Notes: generated by a model not told the origin, from the letters alone. A DNA stretch of 64,000 nucleotides from Rikenella microfusus DSM 15922 (GCF_000427365.1 NZ_KE386488.1:2081882-2145881); one strand, 5' to 3'; counted from the stretch's first letter, positions 1 through 12,428 are shown. Numbers and translations: made by a program.

Positions 1-1
1 C

Positions 2-103
2 GCCGTCTCTTCCGCAGCCCGGACGGTCAGCGCCAAGGCCGACGAGGTGAGCGAAAAGGCCAAAGCTCAGAGCTGCCGCGGCAAAAGTTGCCGCAAGGAG
101 TAA
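2..103 (+). CDS. C-terminal end of an unidentified protein (truncated by window edge)
   Basis: An open frame enters from the left edge and stops with TAA at 101-103. The visible tail of about 33 residues is rich in Ala, Lys, Glu and Ser and ends in a short Cys-containing basic segment (CRGKSCRKE). The alternating Ala/Lys/Glu pattern suggests a helical, hydrophilic C-terminus. The fragment is too short to assign a family. A GC-rich hairpin at 127-147 lies 24 bases after the stop and may mark the end of this transcript. Confidence 0.5.
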   Translation, partial: AVSSAARTVSAKADEVSEKAKAQSCRGKSCRKE

Positions 104-126
104 TCCGCAGTGTCCGGGGGATACGG

Positions 127-147
127 CACCGCCCGTTACGGGCGGTG
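127..147 (+). terminator. GC-rich hairpin after the left-edge gene
   Basis: CACCGCCCG (127-135) pairs perfectly with CGGGCGGTG (139-147) across a TTA loop. No U-run follows, so it is only a possible terminator or processing signal between the truncated gene and glutaminase. Confidence 0.4.
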
Positions 148-200
148 GGTACCCTCGCCGCGGTTGGGTCCGACAGTATGAATCAACTATCGAGAATATT

Positions 201-1166
201 ATGAAAAAAACTATTTCCGTCGCTGCGCTCAAATCGCTGGTGAACGAAGCCTACGAACAGGTCAAAAGCGCGAAAGGCGGCGCGAACGCCGACTATATTC
301 CTTATTTGGCCAACGTGCCCTCCGATCTGTTCGGCATTGCGGTGAGCCTGCCGGGAGGCGAAATCATCGAGGCCGGCGATACGAGGTACGTGTTCGGCAT
401 CGAGTCCATCTCGAAAGTGCATACCGCGGTGCTGGTATTGCGGCAGTCGGGGCCGGAGAAGCTGCTCGAAAAGATCGGGGCGGACGCCACGGGGCTGCCT
501 TTCAACTCCATTATGGCCATCCTGTTGGAGAAAGACCATCCGAGCACGCCGCTGGTCAATTCGGGAGCCATCGCGGCTTGCAGCATGGTCGGTCCGACTG
601 CGGACGCGGATGCCAAGTGGAAGGCCATCGAGGAGAATATGGCGGATTTGTGCGGCTCGCCGTTGGTGTTGCTGGAGGAGCTGTACCGGTCGGAAACGGC
701 TACCAATTTCAACAACAAGTCGATTGCGTGGCTGCTGAAAAATTATAACCGTATTTACGACGATCCGGATATGGCTCTGGATCTCTATACGCGTCAGTGT
801 TCGATGGGGGTTACGGCCCGGCAGCTGGCTGTCGCCGGCTGCACCATCGCGAACTACGGGCTGAACCCGTCTACGGGAAAACAGGTGTTCGACAGGGCAT
901 TGGCGCCGAAGATCGTGGCCTTGATCGCTGCGGTCGGTTTCTACGAACATACGGGCGACTGGATGTACACCAGTGGCATACCTGCAAAGACGGGTGTCGG
1001 AGGCGGTGTTATGGGCGTTCTGCCCGGTGGGTTTGGAATCGCCGCCTTCGCCCCGCCGTTAGACGACGCCGGCAACTCGGTGAAAGCTCAACAGGCCGTT
1101 CGGTACATCGCCCGTCATCTGGGCGTGAACGTGTACAGCGGCGACAGTATCGAGATCACTGCGTAG
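201..1166 (+). CDS. glsA: glutaminase A
   Basis: This 321-residue protein hydrolyses L-glutamine to glutamate and ammonia. It belongs to the serine-dependent beta-lactamase-fold glutaminases and matches the usual length of about 305-330 residues. The S-x-x-K catalytic motif is visible as Ser69-Ile-Ser-Lys72, in the family context FGIESISKVH. Other family blocks are the conserved NSGAIA segment near residue 118 and a glycine-rich TGVGGGVMG segment near residue 266. There is no signal peptide, so it should be cytoplasmic. The ATG at 201 begins a typical N-terminus (MKKTISVAAL). It stands alone, followed by a strong terminator at 1211-1245. Bacterial glutaminases of this type often serve acid resistance or nitrogen release, but nothing here shows which. 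Confidence 0.96.
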   Translation: MKKTISVAALKSLVNEAYEQVKSAKGGANADYIPYLANVPSDLFGIAVSLPGGEIIEAGDTRYVFGIESISKVHTAVLVLRQSGPEKLLEKIGADATGLPFNSIMAILLEKDHPSTPLVNSGAIAACSMVGPTADADAKWKAIEENMADLCGSPLVLLEELYRSETATNFNNKSIAWLLKNYNRIYDDPDMALDLYTRQCSMGVTARQLAVAGCTIANYGLNPSTGKQVFDRALAPKIVALIAAVGFYEHTGDWMYTSGIPAKTGVGGGVMGVLPGGFGIAAFAPPLDDAGNSVKAQQAVRYIARHLGVNVYSGDSIEITA

Positions 1167-1210
1167 CTTCTTTCGGATTACGCCTACCCGGCGTAACGGC
1201 GTCCGACAGG

Positions 1211-1245
1211 CCGGTCGGCTCTTTCCGTGAGCCGACCGGTTTTTT
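1211..1245 (+). terminator. rho-independent terminator of glsA
   Basis: An 11-bp perfect stem, CCGGTCGGCTC (1211-1221) with GAGCCGACCGG (1229-1239), has a 7-base loop and is followed by six Ts. It lies 45 bases after the glsA stop. Confidence 0.93.
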
Positions 1246-1246
1246 A

Positions 1247-1294
1247 CACCCGTTGTCTAAATTTTAGACAACGGGTGTCTATTTTTTAGACACT
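1247..1294. promoter_or_regulatory. double palindrome with repeated TGTCTA half-sites (candidate operator)
   Basis: A perfect 15-bp inverted repeat (CACCCGTTGTCTAAA, one base, then its complement) spans 1247-1277. It runs directly into a second palindrome, GTGTCTA...TAGACAC, at about 1276-1294. The half-site TGTCTA or its complement TAGACA therefore occurs four times in 48 bp. It sits just after the glsA terminator and about 110 bp before the permease gene. The spacing resembles an operator for a dimeric repressor or two-component regulator. A second weak terminator is the alternative, but the T-runs are internal rather than trailing. Confidence 0.5.
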
Positions 1295-1358
1295 TCGATC
1301 GGGTGTGTGGTTCGTTAGTTGTTGATATATAGCGCGTTGTAAGTGATGGCATGGTTTT

Positions 1359-1381
1359 GGGTAAAATCGTATGCAGTTACC
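1359..1381. repeat. solo family A terminal repeat upstream of the permease
   Basis: GGGTAAAATCGTATGCAG followed by TTACC matches the right-hand inverted end of the family A elements (for example 11965-11987 and 56304-56326). No matching left end or palindromic core lies upstream. It ends 25 bases before the permease ATG, so it is either a relic or a promoter-like use of the repeat end. Confidence 0.7.
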
Positions 1382-1405
1382 ATGGGCTATACGTAAACTG
1401 CAATT

Positions 1406-3778
1406 ATGGCACGTCTGTTTCACTTCCGGTCTTTCTGGAATTTTCTCGGGAGAAACAAGTTGTTCACGGCGATCAACATATTCGGGTTCGCCGTGTCGCT
1501 GATGTTCGTGCTCCTTTTGGGGTTATATGTGCAGGACGAACTGTCGGTGGACAGTTTCCATGAGAATAAGGAGCGGATCTACCGGCTTGAGGCTGACGAC
1601 GGGGCGCAGTTTGCTCCCGGATTGGCTCCGGCAATGGCGGCTCGTTATCCGGAGATCGAGGCCTGGACTCGGGTCTGTACCAAAGATGGGTATACGCTCG
1701 ATCCGATTGCGGGATATACGGACGAGACGGTCGATGCGAAGATACTGTTGACGGATTCGAGTTTTTTCAGCATCTTCTCGTTCCCGTTCGTCGAGGGTAA
1801 TCCGGCGACGGCGATGCATACGTGGGACGATGTGGTGTTGACCGAGTCGTTCGCGCGGAGGCTTTTCGGCCATGAGCCGGCCATGGGCAAAATGATCTCC
1901 ACGCGCGGAATCGATTATACCGTGAGCGGGGTGGTGCGCGATTTCGAGCATACGCATTTCCGGAATCCCGATATGATCGTGCCGATCGACAACTGGCTCC
2001 GGTCGTCGAAAACTACCCGATCGTTTCTGGCCGGGCAAATGAATACGCTCAATGACAATGCGGATATACTGATTTACTTTCAGGGGCGTAGGAATGCCGA
2101 CCTGTCGGCGAGGCTCGATACGGCGGAACTGAATCGCTGCTTCAAACAGGAACTGAGGCTGAGGAGGTTCGTTGAGAATATCTCCGGCAATCCGCATCTG
2201 AATCGACTGGAGAATATCTACCTCGACCGGCAGGACCCCGGCACGCGCGGGAACAGCCCGATCTATTTGCTGATTTTGGGAACTACGGTGCTGGTGATCC
2301 TGCTTTTCGCGGTGATCAATTACATCAACCTGTCGGTGGCACAGAGCGGTTTCCGGGCGCAGGAAGCGGCCATGCGGTTATTGCTCGGCAGTACGCGGGG
2401 GCAATTGTTTGCTTCCTATGTGACGGAATCCCTGTTGATCTGTTCCGTATCATTCGTGCTGGCGCTGTTGTTCGCTTCTACCGTGGAACCGTGGTTTCAG
2501 AACGTTCTGCAAACGAAGGTGTCGCTATCCGAGGGGGCGACGGCGGAAAATATCGCCGTCGTACTGGCCGGAGTCGTAACCATCGGGGTGGCGTCGGGGT
2601 TGGTACCGGCGTATGTTTTGACGCGCTTCAAGCCGATCGATGTAGTGCGGGGGACGTTCCGCCGTAAAACTAAAATGGTGTACAGCAAGGTGCTGATCGT
2701 TTTTCAGTACGTGATCACGATCGTCTTGATCGGTTGCTCGGTGGCGATCGTACGGCAACTGGATTTCATGCGCCACAGCGATTTGGGGTTCGATACGGAG
2801 CAGGTGGTGGTCTGCCGCAATCGCTGCACGGCGGAACAGGCGGCGGGGTTCCGCGATCGGTTGATGCAAATTCCGGGGGTCGAGGTGGTCTCGTTTGCCC
2901 ACACGATACCGGGCGTGGGCGATGGGAGCGGCCGGTATATCCATACGGATATCGAGGGGCAGTTCCATGGGATCTGGGCCTACTACGTGGATACGGCCTA
3001 TTTCCCGGCGCTGGGCATCGAACCGCTGAGGGAGACGGGGCAGCGGCAACCGGACGGCAGTCGGATCTGGCTCAATCGCAGGGCGTGGAACGATTTAGGC
3101 TTGGCACCGGATGCCGTGGAGTATACCAAAGGGCAGGAGATGCGGCATAAGTTTATCATTTCCGGAATGGTGCCGGACTTTTCGACGAGTGATTTTACCG
3201 AAGATACCTATTCGCTGCTGATTCATGTTTCGCCGGATACGGAGACGGGGTATATATTGATCCGGCTGGGGGGAACGGATCTGTACGGCACGATGGATAA
3301 AATAGGCGAACTCTATAATAAGGAGGCTGGAGGCAATTATTTCGACGGTCGATTCCTGCAACAGGAAATAGACGATATGTACCGGTCTCAGGAGCGGATG
3401 GCGCAGATGATCCGGACTTTCTCTCTGCTTGCGATCCTGATATCGGCTTTGGGGATGCTGGCGATGTCGACCTATTTCATGCGTCAGCGGGCGCAGGAGG
3501 TTGCCGTAAGGAAGGTGTTCGGGGCCACGGACCGCGAAGTGCTCGTTCGCCTGATCTCGGGTTTCCTGAAGCTGGTGGCTGCGGCTTTCGTGGTCGCCGT
3601 CCCGGCGATCTGGTATCTGATGAACGGCTGGTTGAGCGGATATGCCTACCGGATTCCGTTGTCGTGGACGATATTCGCCGCGGCCGGGGCCGTGGCGTTC
3701 GTAATCGCTTTCGGCACGGTGCTGTGGCAGTCCCTGAAAGCTACCCGGGCCAACCCCGTTTTGGCCGTCAGGGACTGA
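1406..3778 (+). CDS. ABC transporter permease, MacB/FtsX type (double repeat)
   Basis: This 790-residue integral membrane protein looks like two MacB_PCD-FtsX repeats in tandem. By eye there is an N-terminal transmembrane helix at about 20-43, then a large periplasmic domain. Three helices follow at about 285-420, then a fifth helix near 430-455, a second periplasmic domain, and three C-terminal helices from about 670. The sequence VAVRKVFGAT near 700 is the characteristic FtsX cytoplasmic loop. Such permeases use an ATPase to drive lipoprotein, peptide or signal export across the envelope (a mechanotransmission fold). No ATPase is encoded nearby, so a partner must lie elsewhere. The start ATG at 1406 begins ARLFHFRSFWNFLGRNKLFTAIN, typical of the Bacteroidetes family. 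A terminator follows at 3809-3846. Confidence 0.92.
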   Translation: MARLFHFRSFWNFLGRNKLFTAINIFGFAVSLMFVLLLGLYVQDELSVDSFHENKERIYRLEADDGAQFAPGLAPAMAARYPEIEAWTRVCTKDGYTLDPIAGYTDETVDAKILLTDSSFFSIFSFPFVEGNPATAMHTWDDVVLTESFARRLFGHEPAMGKMISTRGIDYTVSGVVRDFEHTHFRNPDMIVPIDNWLRSSKTTRSFLAGQMNTLNDNADILIYFQGRRNADLSARLDTAELNRCFKQELRLRRFVENISGNPHLNRLENIYLDRQDPGTRGNSPIYLLILGTTVLVILLFAVINYINLSVAQSGFRAQEAAMRLLLGSTRGQLFASYVTESLLICSVSFVLALLFASTVEPWFQNVLQTKVSLSEGATAENIAVVLAGVVTIGVASGLVPAYVLTRFKPIDVVRGTFRRKTKMVYSKVLIVFQYVITIVLIGCSVAIVRQLDFMRHSDLGFDTEQVVVCRNRCTAEQAAGFRDRLMQIPGVEVVSFAHTIPGVGDGSGRYIHTDIEGQFHGIWAYYVDTAYFPALGIEPLRETGQRQPDGSRIWLNRRAWNDLGLAPDAVEYTKGQEMRHKFIISGMVPDFSTSDFTEDTYSLLIHVSPDTETGYILIRLGGTDLYGTMDKIGELYNKEAGGNYFDGRFLQQEIDDMYRSQERMAQMIRTFSLLAILISALGMLAMSTYFMRQRAQEVAVRKVFGATDREVLVRLISGFLKLVAAAFVVAVPAIWYLMNGWLSGYAYRIPLSWTIFAAAGAVAFVIAFGTVLWQSLKATRANPVLAVRD

Positions 3779-3808
3779 ATGTCCGAAGCGTATGCATAGC
3801 CTGGAAAC

Positions 3809-3846
3809 AAAAAATGGGCGGTCCGTCACGGCCTGCCCATTTTTTT
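3809..3846. terminator. bidirectional terminator (permease and candidate small RNA)
   Basis: The stem ATGGGC/GCCCAT is flanked by A-runs on the left and seven Ts on the right, so it yields a U-tract on either strand. On plus it ends the permease transcript. On minus it lies directly after the structured RNA at 3847-3936. Confidence 0.85.
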
Positions 3847-3936
3847 GCTTCAGGGAACCACCCCTTCAGCTACTAACCCAAACTCTTTTATGAAAAGAAG
3901 CAATTTGTATGCCAAACTGCCATCCTCCCTAAATCG
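3809..3936 (-). ncRNA. candidate structured small RNA with its own promoter and terminator
   Basis: The minus strand carries a near-consensus Bacteroidetes promoter: TTTTG at 3970-3974, exactly 19 bp, then TACCTTTG at 3943-3950. Transcription would begin near 3936. The predicted RNA of about 128 nt folds into consecutive hairpins. Positions 3900-3920 give GCAGUUUG pairing with CAAAUUGC, and 3883-3900 an A/U-rich hairpin. Positions 3847-3870 give GCU-GA-AGGG...CCCU-GA-AGC, where the two GA steps form tandem sheared G.A pairs. The bidirectional terminator follows immediately. The plus-strand complement would lose the G.A motif, supporting minus-strand transcription. A possible 11-codon frame (MAVWHTNCFFS) also occurs near the 5' end. 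No Rfam family can be named from memory. Confidence 0.72.
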
Positions 3937-3942
3937 ATGTCA

Positions 3943-3974
3943 CAAAGGTAAGGCATGAAATTTTAATTACAAAA
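3943..3974 (-). promoter_or_regulatory. Bacteroidetes sigma-ABfr-type promoter for the small RNA
   Basis: Read on minus: TTTTG, 19 bp, TACCTTTG. This matches the TTTG-N19-21-TAnnTTTG consensus in both boxes and in spacing, and is the best-formed promoter in the window. Upstream sequence (3975-4060) is very AT-rich, as expected for an UP-like region. Confidence 0.8.
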
Positions 3975-4188
3975 TTATTTTATTAATTTTTTAAAATATT
4001 TTATTAATAAATTTTTATATACTTCATTATCAGTGTTTTGCAAGTGTGTCGGGGGATAAAGAAATTTGTATTAACTTTACATCCTGTTCGGAACGGGTCT
4101 TATTTCCGTTCCGCAGATGGGACGCCGGTTGTCGCAGAGAATCGTATTGTGCTGACAATCAGGTGAAACTAAGAAAGAATATCGAATA
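3975..4188. other. AT-rich intergenic region upstream of der
   Basis: Compared with its surroundings this stretch is strikingly AT-rich, especially 3955-4025. It feeds the minus-strand small-RNA promoter on one side. It contains a TAACTTTA (-7-like, 4072-4079) reading toward der on the other. No good -33 box was found for the latter. No open reading frame of note. Confidence 0.5.
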
Positions 4189-5505
4189 ATGGGAAACATA
4201 GTAGCGATAGTCGGCCGACCGAATGTCGGCAAAAGTACCCTTTTCAACCGGCTGGTGGGTATGAGGCAGGCCATCGTGGATGCTACCGAAGGAACCACGC
4301 GCGACCGCCATTACGGGACGACCGATTGGAACGGGCGCGAGTTCACGGTGATCGACACGGGCGGTTTCACGGTCAATTCTGAAGACATTTTCGAACGGGC
4401 GATCTGCCGCCAGGTGGAACTGGCCATCGAGGAGGCCGACTCGTTGATCTTTATGGTGGATGTCGAGACGGGGATCACCGACCTCGACCTGACGATGGCG
4501 GAGTTGCTGCGCAGGCAGTCGAAACCGGTACTGTTGGCGGTCAATAAAGTGGACAATGCGATGCGCCAGACCGATGCCTACGAATTTTATTCGCTGGGCC
4601 TCGGCGATCCGGTTACCGTCAGTTCCATGACCGGTTCCGGGACGGGCGACCTGCTGGATGCGGTCGTGGCCTCCCTGCCGGCCGATGGTCCGGAAGAGAA
4701 GACCGACGGAACGACCATTCCGAAAATCGCCATCGTCGGGCGGCCCAACGTGGGCAAATCGTCGCTGACCAATGCCCTGCTGGGCGAAGAACGCAATATC
4801 GTGACCCCGATTGCCGGTACCACGCGCGACGCGATCCACTCCTATTACAATAAGTTCGGGATGGAATTCCATCTGGTGGACACCGCCGGGCTGCGCAAGA
4901 AACAGAAAGTGACCGACGATCTGGAATTTTATTCCGTGATGCGCACGATCCGGGCCATCGAAGAGTGCGACACGGCGATCCTGATGCTCGATGCTTCGCA
5001 GGGCGTCGATGCGCAGGACATGAACATTTTCCACCTGATCGTCAAGAACCGCAAAGGATGCGTGATCGTGGTCAATAAGTGGGACACGGTGCCGGATAAG
5101 CAGAGCAACACGATGAAAGAGTATGCCGAAAATATCCGGCGCAAACTGGCCCCGTTCAGCGACGTGCCGATCGTTTTCACGTCGGTCACGGAAAAACAGC
5201 GGATTTTCGACGCCCTGAAAACGGCGCTTCATGTCTGCGACAACCGCAGGAGGCGCATCCCGACTTCCGAGTTGAACGATTTTATCCTGCCGATTATCGA
5301 ACAGACACCGCCGCCGAGCATCAAAGGCAAGTACGTCCGTATCAAATATGCGATGATGCTGCCCACGCCGACGCCCCAGTTCGCCTTTTTCGTCAATCTG
5401 CCCCAGTACGTCAAAGACCCGTACCGCCGTTTTTTGGAAAACCGCATCCGCGGGGAGTGGGATTTCAGCGGCGTGCCGATGCAGATCTATTTCCGCCAGA
5501 AATAA
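4189..5505 (+). CDS. der: GTPase Der (EngA), ribosome biogenesis
   Basis: This 438-residue protein has the tandem GTPase arrangement unique to Der. The first P-loop is GRPNVGKST at residues 9-17 with DTGG following. The second P-loop is GRPNVGKSS at 184-192 with DTAG following, and the NKxD specificity motifs are present in both domains (NKVD and NKWD). A C-terminal KH-like domain of about 80 residues completes the family architecture (NRRRRIPTSELNDF onward). Der acts in the cytoplasm in 50S ribosomal subunit maturation and is essential in most bacteria. The ATG at 4189 begins directly with the first P-loop strand (MGNIVAIVG), so the start is secure. The length is typical. Confidence 0.98.
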   Translation: MGNIVAIVGRPNVGKSTLFNRLVGMRQAIVDATEGTTRDRHYGTTDWNGREFTVIDTGGFTVNSEDIFERAICRQVELAIEEADSLIFMVDVETGITDLDLTMAELLRRQSKPVLLAVNKVDNAMRQTDAYEFYSLGLGDPVTVSSMTGSGTGDLLDAVVASLPADGPEEKTDGTTIPKIAIVGRPNVGKSSLTNALLGEERNIVTPIAGTTRDAIHSYYNKFGMEFHLVDTAGLRKKQKVTDDLEFYSVMRTIRAIEECDTAILMLDASQGVDAQDMNIFHLIVKNRKGCVIVVNKWDTVPDKQSNTMKEYAENIRRKLAPFSDVPIVFTSVTEKQRIFDALKTALHVCDNRRRRIPTSELNDFILPIIEQTPPPSIKGKYVRIKYAMMLPTPTPQFAFFVNLPQYVKDPYRRFLENRIRGEWDFSGVPMQIYFRQK

Positions 5506-5692
5506 GGACAATGGCCTGCCCATGCGGTTTTGCACGAAAGAACCCGTTGTTCCCGTACGATCCTGTTCCGGTTCTGCGGTGCCGCCGGGCATTCCGACCG
5601 GGAATTTGCGCCGTCGGCGGGAGAATCCGAATCGAAAAACGGCGCAGGACTACCAGATGATATTTCCAAGAACCGATAGACACCTATTCCGA

Positions 5693-9848
<4,156 letters not shown>

Positions 9849-9899
9849 GCATCCGATATACGTTCTGCACGACCGGGGATAACGGCTCCGAGAGACCCT

Positions 9900-9988
9900 A
9901 TTGCGATTCTGCGCCGGACGGTTGTCGTCCGTCGGGGGCGGAGCGAGCCGAAAGACAGGTGGTGTAAAGAGAGATATAAATGCCCCTT
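9900..9988. repeat. degenerate family A2 palindromic core
   Basis: GCGCCGGACGG (about 9913-9923), an inner GGACG/CGTCC hairpin, a G-run and GGAGCGAGCC resemble the core at 38092-38145. The terminal inverted repeats are not recognisable, and the trailing GTGTAAAGAGAGATATAAATG resembles the decayed right end. It sits between the GH2 stop and its terminator. Confidence 0.5.
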
Positions 9989-10013
9989 GCTGAACGCAGG
10001 ATGTAGTGACGGT

Positions 10014-10053
10014 AACCGTCCCGGTGTTTTTTGAAAACCCGGGACGGTTTTTT
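10014..10053 (+). terminator. rho-independent terminator after GH2
   Basis: AACCGTCCCGG (10014-10024) pairs with CCGGGACGGTT (10039-10049), followed by a T-run. It lies about 165 bases after the GH2 stop codon. Confidence 0.85.
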
Positions 10054-10535
10054 GTTTTTATTCTGTAAATTCCTGAAAAAACGTATGTTGAAATGACCGG
10101 TCGCCCGTTGCGGACTGGATTGCGGAGGTTGCGATGCCCGTATAGCCGCCATGCGGGGAGACGGCGGTCTGAGGGCAAGGGGGGCGTTCCAGTCCGGCCC
10201 GTGTGCAGGCCGGCAGCGGGCCTTTGCGCCGAGGAGCTGCGGGCCGACAGGCTTCGGGATGTCCCGAATGGGCGGATCCTTCTTGCGACAATATGCGAAG
10301 GGATGATTCCGAAATCTTTTGTCCCGGCGCAGGGCGGAGGAGCAGGGTAGAGGGGGCGGATTCTCTCCGTTCCGTATTTCGGAATGGTGACTTTATACGA
10401 CATCGTTCGGTTTTATTACCAAACTTGATTTTCAGATAATTGCGTATCGATCCGGCACTGTCTGTTCGAGAAGATCGTTACTCGATTTCAGGTAAAGTCG
10501 TATATGGTTGCTTTCGAAATTAGCCGCGTAAGGGT
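10054..10535. other. gene-free stretch with decayed repeat pieces
   Basis: About 480 bp between the GH2 terminator and the next promoter. Positions 10100-10350 are GC-rich with no convincing frame. A solo family A right end lies at 10491-10514 (GGTAAAGTCGTATATGG then TTGC). A possible decayed partner is near 10387-10400 (GACTTTATACGAC). Nothing else recognised. Confidence 0.5.
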
Positions 10536-10543
10536 TATCTTTA
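10512..10543 (+). promoter_or_regulatory. promoter of the first PNGase F-like gene
   Basis: TTTCG at 10512-10516, 19 bp, then TATCTTTA at 10536-10543 matches the Bacteroidetes consensus with one mismatch in each box. It overlaps the solo family A end by a few bases and lies about 34 bp before the ATG. Confidence 0.6.
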
Positions 10544-10576
10544 CACCGTCGATATGCTAAACAGAATTGAAAATCC

Positions 10577-11758
10577 ATGAAAAAATTGTTCTTTTTCACC
10601 GCTCTCGCTGCGGCCGTACTGACGGCGCAGGCCCAGAAATTCGAGGTTTTCGACCATACCCCCGTGCATGCTTTCGGGGAGTATGACGAAACGCGCCCCG
10701 ACAGCGCAGGCGTACTGCATGGGGGGACGGGCCGCTATATCTTCAAAAAGGTCGTTTTTCCCGAATACGAACGCACGACGAAGGCCACCGTTACGCTGAC
10801 CCTCGCCTCGAACGGCGACCGCTGGGACAAATCCGGCTCGTGTTTTATCATTCCGGCCTGCGACGATCCCATGCGGATGATCCGGGGGAAAGCGCCGCTG
10901 GCTCCCGGCGCCGACAGCGCGTATATGGGCGTTACGCCGCAGGGGGGCAAGGCTCCGTATGTCGAACTGCTCCGCTTTATGACTCCGTTCGGGGTGGGGC
11001 ATTTCAGCGACGACAGGCTCCACCGCAAGCCGGTTTACATCCCTTACTGGGAAAAACAGGTGCAGTGGACGCAGGACGTTTCGCAGCTCGTCCCGATGCT
11101 CCGGGGCGAGGCATGGATCGGCATCTGGATCGACAGCTGGACGACCGAAGGGTACCTCGTGTCGTTGGATATCACGCTGGACGAAAGCCCGCTCAAGTGC
11201 GACAAGGCGGTGCCGAGCGTCGTTATTCCGGCGATGAATACGGTTCCCTATATCGGTTCTCAGAATCTCTCTACCTCTTTTGCCGCGAAAGATCTGACGG
11301 CCGAAATTACGGTTCCGAAGGGAGCCAGGAATGCCCGGCTCTATTATGTCGTTACGGGGCACGGGGGCCATTCGGGCGGCGATGAGTTTACCAGGCAGCG
11401 GAACCTCGTTTTCGTGGACGGCGAGCCGGTGCTCGATTTTATCCCGTGGCGCGACGACTGCGCTTCGTTCCGCCGTTTCAATCCGGGTTCCGGGGTATGG
11501 TTGATCAAGCGTCAGGCGCCTTATATCGCCGAAAGCGGCGAATATGAAACCAAGGAGATCGAGGAGTCGTTGGCATCGTCGGATTTGAGCCGTTCGAACT
11601 GGTGTCCGGGGTCGTGCGTCGTGCCGGAATGCGTGGCGTTGCCGGAGCTGAAGCCGGGCAAACACCGGATCACGGTCAGCATCCCGGATGCGCAGCGGGC
11701 TGTGGGCGACAAGCTGAACCACTGGCTTGTGAGCGCTTATGTGGTCTGCGATTTGTAG
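10577..11758 (+). CDS. secreted peptide-N-glycosidase F-like amidase
   Basis: This 393-residue protein has a clear signal peptide (about 1-20, ending AQAQ) and both PNGase F domains. By hand alignment to flavobacterial PNGase F, the catalytic Asp60 region (CDEWDRYANV) corresponds to GDRWDKSGSC, giving Asp84. The Glu206 region corresponds to GGDEFTRQRN, giving Glu270. The C-terminal SRSNWCPG block (family DRAGWCPG) is intact. The Glu118 position appears as Asp in IWIDSWTTEG. Family members hydrolyse the glycosylamine bond of Asn-linked glycans, releasing the whole glycan and converting Asn to Asp. It should act outside the cytoplasm. A second PNGase F-like gene at 17571 is coupled to a GH92 mannosidase. 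Substrate specificity cannot be told from sequence. Confidence 0.88.
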   Translation: MKKLFFFTALAAAVLTAQAQKFEVFDHTPVHAFGEYDETRPDSAGVLHGGTGRYIFKKVVFPEYERTTKATVTLTLASNGDRWDKSGSCFIIPACDDPMRMIRGKAPLAPGADSAYMGVTPQGGKAPYVELLRFMTPFGVGHFSDDRLHRKPVYIPYWEKQVQWTQDVSQLVPMLRGEAWIGIWIDSWTTEGYLVSLDITLDESPLKCDKAVPSVVIPAMNTVPYIGSQNLSTSFAAKDLTAEITVPKGARNARLYYVVTGHGGHSGGDEFTRQRNLVFVDGEPVLDFIPWRDDCASFRRFNPGSGVWLIKRQAPYIAESGEYETKEIEESLASSDLSRSNWCPGSCVVPECVALPELKPGKHRITVSIPDAQRAVGDKLNHWLVSAYVVCDL

Positions 11759-11788
11759 GCAAAAGGGCATAGCTTGTTTTTATCTCCG

Positions 11789-11818
11789 ACCCGCATTCAC
11801 TGAAGAGTGCGGGTTTTT
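11789..11818 (+). terminator. terminator after first PNGase F-like gene
   Basis: ACCCGCA pairs with TGCGGGT around an inner CACT/AGTG helix, followed by a run of five Ts. It starts about 30 bases after the stop. Confidence 0.75.
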
Positions 11819-11833
11819 CCGTATCTTTGTTTG

Positions 11834-11987
11834 GCAACTATATACGATTTTACCCAAAATCAGATAATGATCTTCCTAACCGGCCCTGCGCCCAAGCCGC
11901 TTTGCGGCTTCGGGGGGTGGGCGCGGGCCGAAATACGCTGAGAATCAAGTATACATATAAATTAGGGTAAAATCGTATATAGTTACC
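11834..11987. repeat. family A element (complete, A1 core)
   Basis: About 154 bp bounded by near-perfect inverted ends: left AACTATATACGATTTTACCC, right GGGTAAAATCGTATATAG then TTACC. The centre (11881-11930) is the G-loop hairpin: CGGCCC, bulged T, GCGCCCA, AGCCGC-TTT-GCGGCT, TCGGGGGG, TGGGCGC, GGGCCG. Non-coding. The right end runs into CTTTG, giving TTACCCTTTG, close to the -7 motif, eight bases before family B copy B1. Confidence 0.88.
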
Positions 11988-12000
11988 CTTTGTTTTTAAC

Positions 12001-12408
12001 CGTTCGTTTATCCGTTACATTAGAGTTCTGAGGCAACCGTTCTTTCTTTGAAAAGCAAAAACCGACGAGCAACCTCGGCCATCGAACTCGTTCGGGTGGC
12101 CGAGGCTCCAGGGGGAAGGCGAATTTCCGAGCAGTCGTGTGCGCCTCGGGTTTCGCAGTTTTCTGCGCTCCGGACGCGGGTTTGTATGAAACGATAGCCC
12201 GCACCCAAAACCTGAACTTCGGCCTGTCGCCCTCCCCCCGTGGCGCAAAGCGCCAAGGCGACAAGGCCGGCGGTTCTGCGAACCGCAAAACAACGGGCTG
12301 TCGTTCCGATCGAAAAAGCCTGAATAAAAACGCTCTACACTCGCTGGCAGCGTCGGTTGTGAACAAAGAGAACAGTACCCTCAAACCTAATGCACGGATA
12401 GACGAACG
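12001..12408 (-). repeat. family B element, copy B1
   Basis: About 408 bp, in opposite orientation to copies at 31488 and 49310. It starts CGTTCGTTTATCCGTTAC and ends with the partial complement GGATAGACGAACG. It carries the C-rich complement of the G-loop hairpin at 12220-12269 and the CTCGGCCA...TGGCCGAG hairpin near 12076-12106. Frames inside it are not conserved as protein. It ends 20 bases before the cobalamin adenosyltransferase ATG. Confidence 0.88.
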
Positions 12409-12428
12409 ATTCCATTTACTGTATAGGT

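Noticed and set aside
1347-1362. Sigma-54-like -24/-12 element (TGGCATG-N4-TGGG) upstream of the permease
   Set aside because: The -12 GC is GG and the -24 block departs from TGGCAC. It also overlaps the family A end. Too weak to report as a promoter.
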